Source: Puniceicoccales bacterium
GTDB lineage: Bacteria; Verrucomicrobiota; Verrucomicrobiia; Opitutales; UBA9783
Reading direction: 5' to 3'
Length of the DNA: 8,507 nucleotides
Assembly: GCA_031260015.1 (NCBI GenBank)
Contig: JAIRKR010000009.1
Location: 1 to 8,507 of the forward strand
A program made the translations under genes and the position numbers. Under the pieces are notes generated by a model. That model made no database searches. It was not told where the DNA came from and was given only the letters and a program-made list of their open reading frames with translations. Of the stretch, positions 5,610 to 8,507 are shown in pieces; position 1 is the first letter of the stretch; each line of letters opens with the position of its first letter.

Positions 5610-5615
5610 CTCCTT
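5610..5615 (-). promoter_or_regulatory. Strong Shine-Dalgarno that fixes the GTG start at 5603
   Basis: AAGGAG on the minus strand, six bases before GTG 5603. An in-frame ATG six codons later (5585) is a less likely start because it would remove the charged N-region and lies too far from this site. Confidence 0.6.
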
Positions 5616-5679
5616 AAACAATACTCATTCTACTTCTATTTTGTTGCCTCTACCTTCTTCAATACTCAATAAAAATGAA

Positions 5680-5707
5680 TTGCGTTTTGGAGAATAAACG
5701 CTAAAAA
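5680..5707 (+). promoter_or_regulatory. Candidate promoter of oppC
   Basis: TTGCGT (5680-5685) and TAAAAA (5702-5707) are 16 bases apart. The inferred start is about two bases before the oppC ATG at 5716, which again suggests a leaderless mRNA. The match is only partial. Confidence 0.25.
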
Positions 5708-5715
5708 GTTTTGCA

Positions 5716-6759
5716 ATGTTAAAAACTTTGTTCCGAAGGCTTTTAGCCACTTGGCAGGGGAAACTATCGGTGTTGATGCTGATCGCCTTGTACGGAGTAA
5801 CTTCGTTAGCTCCGATGTTAGCACCTTACGACATCGGTCAACAATGCTTACAATTTTCTTTTCATCCACCCATGTCTTTAAAATGGTTTCAGAATGCCCT
5901 GCATTACAGAACCTACGTTAGGGCTAAACTACCTTCGGTGCAATACACACCCACGCAAACTTACGTGCCTGTACATTGGTGGGTACCCTGTAAACCTTAC
6001 CGTGTTTTTGGATGTATTCCCTGCAGTCATAAATTGTTTGGAGGAGACGAACGGTATCCATTTTTCTTACTTGGGACAGACAATTTGGGACGCGACTTTT
6101 TTTCTCGGTTACTCTTCGGAGGACGTATTTCTTTAAGCATTGGTCTTGTGGGTGTTTTGATTACGCTTTGGATAGGATGTTTTGCAGGTTGCCTGGCAGG
6201 TTTTTGGGGCGGTTGGTACGATTTCCTCACGATGCGGTGCGTCGAATTTTTGATGGCTATTCCAAGTTTGTATTTGCTATTAGCTTTGCGTGCATCCATT
6301 GGGATGCACTTTAGTTCATCAATGGCATATTTTATGATTGTGACCCTCTTGGCTTGCGTTGGATGGACAAAAATTGCTCGTGTTGTTCGAGGCATGGTTG
6401 CGGGACTAAGGACTGCCGCTTTTGTACAGGCTGCACAAGCAATGGGGCAAAGTACATTGCAAATTTTCTTGAAGCATTTTATGCCCAACTTAGCCAGTTA
6501 TTTACTCACCGCAGCTACCCTATGCATACCCAGTTACATATTGTACGAGGCGGCCTTAAGTTTCTTGGGCATCGGCATCCAGGAGCCCAGTACCTCTTGG
6601 GGATTAATGCTAAAATACACGCAGGAAGATCTCAAAGTTTTCACGCTTAATCTCTGGTGGCTTTTACTCCCGGGGGTCAGTATTTCCTTAACAATTATTG
6701 CCTTTAATCTGCTTGGAGATGCTTTACGCGATAGCGTGGATCCTAAGTTGCACACCTGA
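5716..6759 (+). CDS. oppC: Peptide ABC transporter permease OppC/DppC
   Basis: The 347-residue product is one of the two membrane subunits of an oligopeptide/dipeptide (PepT-class) ABC importer. TM1 is near 17-36. A long periplasmic insert of about 80 residues (38-117) holds KPYRVFGCIPCSHKLFGGDE, a type of insert I recall from OppC proteins of several phyla. FLLGTDNLGRD (117-127) and the helices that follow (139-163, 174-192, 203-217, 260-282, 313-334) form the permease core. The coupling loop facing the ATPase is FVQAAQAMGQSTLQIFLKHF (236-255), followed by MPN; the C-terminus GDALRDSVDPKL is typical. It is followed six bases later by oppD. OppB, its obligate partner, and the binding protein OppA are not adjacent and must be elsewhere if the importer works. 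The ATG is the only ATG after the in-frame TAA at 5695-5697 and has no Shine-Dalgarno sequence. Confidence 0.93.
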   Translation: MLKTLFRRLLATWQGKLSVLMLIALYGVTSLAPMLAPYDIGQQCLQFSFHPPMSLKWFQNALHYRTYVRAKLPSVQYTPTQTYVPVHWWVPCKPYRVFGCIPCSHKLFGGDERYPFFLLGTDNLGRDFFSRLLFGGRISLSIGLVGVLITLWIGCFAGCLAGFWGGWYDFLTMRCVEFLMAIPSLYLLLALRASIGMHFSSSMAYFMIVTLLACVGWTKIARVVRGMVAGLRTAAFVQAAQAMGQSTLQIFLKHFMPNLASYLLTAATLCIPSYILYEAALSFLGIGIQEPSTSWGLMLKYTQEDLKVFTLNLWWLLLPGVSISLTIIAFNLLGDALRDSVDPKLHT

Positions 6760-6765
6760 AATAAA

Positions 6766-7593
6766 ATGGAACCACTCATTGCCGTTAAAAATTTGAATAT
6801 AGCTTTTCTGCAACAGGGGATTAAAACGTCTGTTGTTAAAGACGTTTCATTCGACCTATTCCCTCAAGAGGTTTTGGCCATCGTCGGTGAAAGTGGAAGT
6901 GGAAAATCGGTTACGGCGCTTTCGATCATGCGACTTTTGCCACCTCCACCCTATTGCACCATCGGAGGTAAAATTACTTACGAGCGACTCGATGTTTTAA
7001 AGTTGACGGAAAAACAGTTGCGTAAAATTCGTGGAGCGGGGGTTGCCTATGTTTTTCAAGAACCTTCCACTTCTTTTAATCCCGTATTCACAATCGGTTA
7101 TCAAATTTCGGAAGCCATTAAATTACACTTGGCGGGTGTTGAGGATGTAAAAGCTTACGCCATCCAACTTCTATGCAAAGTAGGCCTGGAGGGGCAGCAC
7201 TGTTATGGGGCTTATCCGCATGAGCTGAGCGGAGGGATGCAGCAGCGTGCCATGATTGCTATGGCATTGGCGTGTCATCCCAAAGTCCTCATCGCCGATG
7301 AACCTACGACAGCCTTGGATGTGACCATTCAAAAGCAGATTATTGAATTGTTAAAGCACCTGCAACGCACCGAAAAATTAACGATTGTCTTGATCACCCA
7401 CAACTTTGGTATCGTAAGGGATTTTGCACAGCGTGTCATTGTCATGTTTCAAGGAAAAATCGTAGAGCAAGGGCTGTCGGAACAAATTTTAGCGCATCCG
7501 CAGCATCCGTATACGCAAGCCTTGATAGCGTGCATCCCCACTTTAGGGCAACGCAAAGAACGATTGAAGACAATTGATTATTCGGCATTTTAA
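6766..7593 (+). CDS. oppD: Peptide ABC transporter ATPase OppD/DppD, short C-terminus
   Basis: The 275-residue product is a nucleotide-binding subunit that drives peptide import. It has Walker A GESGSGKS (41-48), the Q-loop in VFQEPSTSFNP (97-106, Gln98), signature LSGGMQQ (154-160), Walker B VLIADEPTTALD (174-185, Glu179) and the switch His212 in ITHN. HPQHPYTQALIACIP (244-258) is the typical start of the C-terminal region. The protein then ends at LKTIDYSAF, whereas OppD/DppD usually continue some 40-60 residues with a cysteine-containing stretch (RC...C). All catalytic motifs are present, so activity is likely. It lies six bases after oppC in one operon. The partner ATPase OppF does not follow; a terminator and a convergent gene do. 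There is no Shine-Dalgarno, so translation may be coupled to oppC. Confidence 0.93.
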   Translation: MEPLIAVKNLNIAFLQQGIKTSVVKDVSFDLFPQEVLAIVGESGSGKSVTALSIMRLLPPPPYCTIGGKITYERLDVLKLTEKQLRKIRGAGVAYVFQEPSTSFNPVFTIGYQISEAIKLHLAGVEDVKAYAIQLLCKVGLEGQHCYGAYPHELSGGMQQRAMIAMALACHPKVLIADEPTTALDVTIQKQIIELLKHLQRTEKLTIVLITHNFGIVRDFAQRVIVMFQGKIVEQGLSEQILAHPQHPYTQALIACIPTLGQRKERLKTIDYSAF

Positions 7594-7622
7594 TCGTATG
7601 CCCTAAAAAGAGTACTTTGTAT

Positions 7623-7655
7623 CGCTTGAAAAGTAAATTCAAGCGAGTGTTTTTT
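7623..7655 (+). terminator. Intrinsic terminator of the oppCD operon
   Basis: CGCTTGAA (7623-7630) and TTCAAGCG (7638-7645) form a perfect 8-bp stem with a 7-base loop, followed by AGTG and six Ts. It lies 30 bases after the oppD stop, which supports the view that oppF is not part of this operon. The convergent miaA gene ends about 30 bases further on. Confidence 0.75.
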
Positions 7656-7685
7656 AAAAGCGTCCCTAAAAAAACTTTATTATGC

Positions 7686-8507
7686 TTAGTAATACAAATA
7701 AACATCAAATTTTAGCTGGTGACGAAACCATGTGTTTTGCTTTTTGATCAATTGGCAAGTATTATGAACAATTTGTTCTTCAAGGGTGTACAAATCTTGT
7801 TTTGATCGTTTTGTTTGCGTCAAAAACCGTACCGTTTCCCGATATCCAATGGTCAGAGCGGCGGGTGTATTGTCCAATAAGTAATTGTTTTCTCGTAAAA
7901 AGCGTACTTCTTCAATAAGGCCGGTTCGGAGCATCTGTTTTGTCCTTTTCCGCACGCGCAGCTTTAACAATTCTAACGGCCACGTCATGGACATTACATA
8001 CTTGGGTATGTGCGCAAAAGGCGTTTGCATCCGTTCAAAATTTTTTTGCAGTGCATGCAAAGATAATCCCGTTGTTAAACAACGCAGCAGAGCTTTTTTT
8101 ACTTTTCTTAGATTGCAAGTATCCAGGGAATTTGGAAAACCTGAAGGATTGAGCGTTTTGAGTTTTTTTAAAATAAAATCGACTCCCATTTGTTTCTCCC
8201 AAGCATCAATTTCTCGCATGATGGATGGATTACCCTCGTGCTCATCCGCAACGGGAGCCAAAAAACTTTTTAAATAAAACCCCGATCCGCCGACCACAAG
8301 GACATTGTGGTTGCGTAAAAAAATTTCTGAAATACAACGCTGCGCGTAAACAAGGTAATTTTTTATCGAAAAATATTTATCGGGATTAATTAGATCAATG
8401 CCCCAATGGGGAACGCACGCTTGTTGTACCTTCGACGGTTTTGCGGTGCCAATATCCATTTTTTTGTAAAAAGCAGAAGCGTCGCAGGATAAAATTTCAC
8501 ACGCATG
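7686..8507 (-). CDS. miaA: tRNA dimethylallyltransferase MiaA, N-terminus beyond window
   Basis: The frame is open from the window edge to the stop at 7688-7686, giving 273 residues. MiaA transfers a dimethylallyl group to N6 of A37 in tRNAs that read codons beginning with U. The visible part begins EILSCDASAFYKKMDIGTAKP, equivalent to the family's 'EIISADSxQVYRxMDIGTAKP'. VPHWGIDL, NVLVVGGSGFYLKSFL, TIGYRETVRFL and the C-terminal LIKKQNTWFRHQLKF follow. The protein is usually 300-320 residues, so about 25-45 residues, including the P-loop GPTxxGKT/S, lie off the window. The internal ATG at 8459 is not the start, because the conserved sequence continues upstream of it. Serine-cysteine in place of the usual serine-alanine before the Asp (SCD) recalls Verrucomicrobiota/Opitutae homologues, from memory only. 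It is convergent with oppCD. Confidence 0.93.
   Translation of the reverse strand, partial: HACEILSCDASAFYKKMDIGTAKPSKVQQACVPHWGIDLINPDKYFSIKNYLVYAQRCISEIFLRNHNVLVVGGSGFYLKSFLAPVADEHEGNPSIMREIDAWEKQMGVDFILKKLKTLNPSGFPNSLDTCNLRKVKKALLRCLTTGLSLHALQKNFERMQTPFAHIPKYVMSMTWPLELLKLRVRKRTKQMLRTGLIEEVRFLRENNYLLDNTPAALTIGYRETVRFLTQTKRSKQDLYTLEEQIVHNTCQLIKKQNTWFRHQLKFDVYLYY

Noticed and set aside
5675..5704. Nine-codon ORF (MNCVLENKR) just before oppC, as a leader peptide
   Set aside because: No ribosome binding site and no run of regulatory codons or attenuator hairpin.
6027..6488. 153-codon minus-strand frame inside oppC
   Set aside because: It is a shadow of a clearly coding oppC frame with conserved motifs; the Lys/Pro-rich translation has no domain.
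7598..7675. Two CCCTAAAAA copies around the oppD terminator as a repeat unit
   Set aside because: Short, AT-rich and without shared flanks.
7885..8277. 130-codon plus-strand frame inside miaA
   Set aside because: Antisense shadow of conserved MiaA coding sequence, with no ribosome binding site.

Overview
This window is AT-leaning bacterial DNA (about 40% GC by eye) with ordinary housekeeping and transport genes. They are not in the usual operon sets and are spaced by intergenic stretches of 90-330 bases. The MiaA fragment (SCDASAFYKKMDIGTAKP, VPHWGIDL) and the divergent dicarboxylate-type symporter recall the PVC group, perhaps Verrucomicrobiota with a host-associated lifestyle. That is inference from remembered family flavour and is low confidence. 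No phage, CRISPR array, rRNA or intact insertion sequence is visible.

Layout. Bases 1-641 (minus) hold the 5' part of an unrecognised 213+ residue protein with a Pro/Ala-rich N-terminus. Bases 777-929 (plus) hold adjacent tRNA-Lys(CTT) and tRNA-Thr(TGT) genes. Bases 930-1261 contain no convincing gene. Bases 1262-2524 (plus) encode an SDF-family (sodium:dicarboxylate/amino acid) symporter. It is convergent with a short GspE/PilB-type secretion ATPase at 2686-3834 (minus), across a spacer rich in inverted repeats. Bases 4070-5031 (plus) form a two-gene unit: a site-2-protease-like M50 membrane metalloprotease, and a small exported basic protein whose ATG overlaps the protease stop.

Bases 5032-5715 are the strangest part. 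On the minus strand lie a small secreted-protein gene that appears frameshifted inside its signal peptide, a strong intrinsic terminator, and a 21-codon ORF. Both of these small genes carry a perfect AAGGAG ribosome binding site. Nearly all the larger genes lack one, and some have promoter-like boxes so close to the ATG that leaderless mRNAs are possible. This suggests the minus-strand segment has a different origin.

Bases 5716-7593 (plus) encode oppC and oppD of a peptide ABC importer, without oppA, oppB or oppF beside them. OppD lacks the usual C-terminal extension. An intrinsic terminator follows at 7623-7655. Bases 7686-8507 (minus) are most of miaA, whose N-terminal P-loop lies beyond the window edge.

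Functionally the window combines nutrient uptake (amino/dicarboxylic acid symporter, peptide importer), tRNA supply and modification (two tRNAs, MiaA), a type II/type IV-pilus-like ATPase and an intramembrane protease. I see no clear new multi-gene system. The best candidates for something undescribed are the 5032-5715 segment, the M50-plus-small-exported-protein pair, and the variant symporter and GspE proteins.
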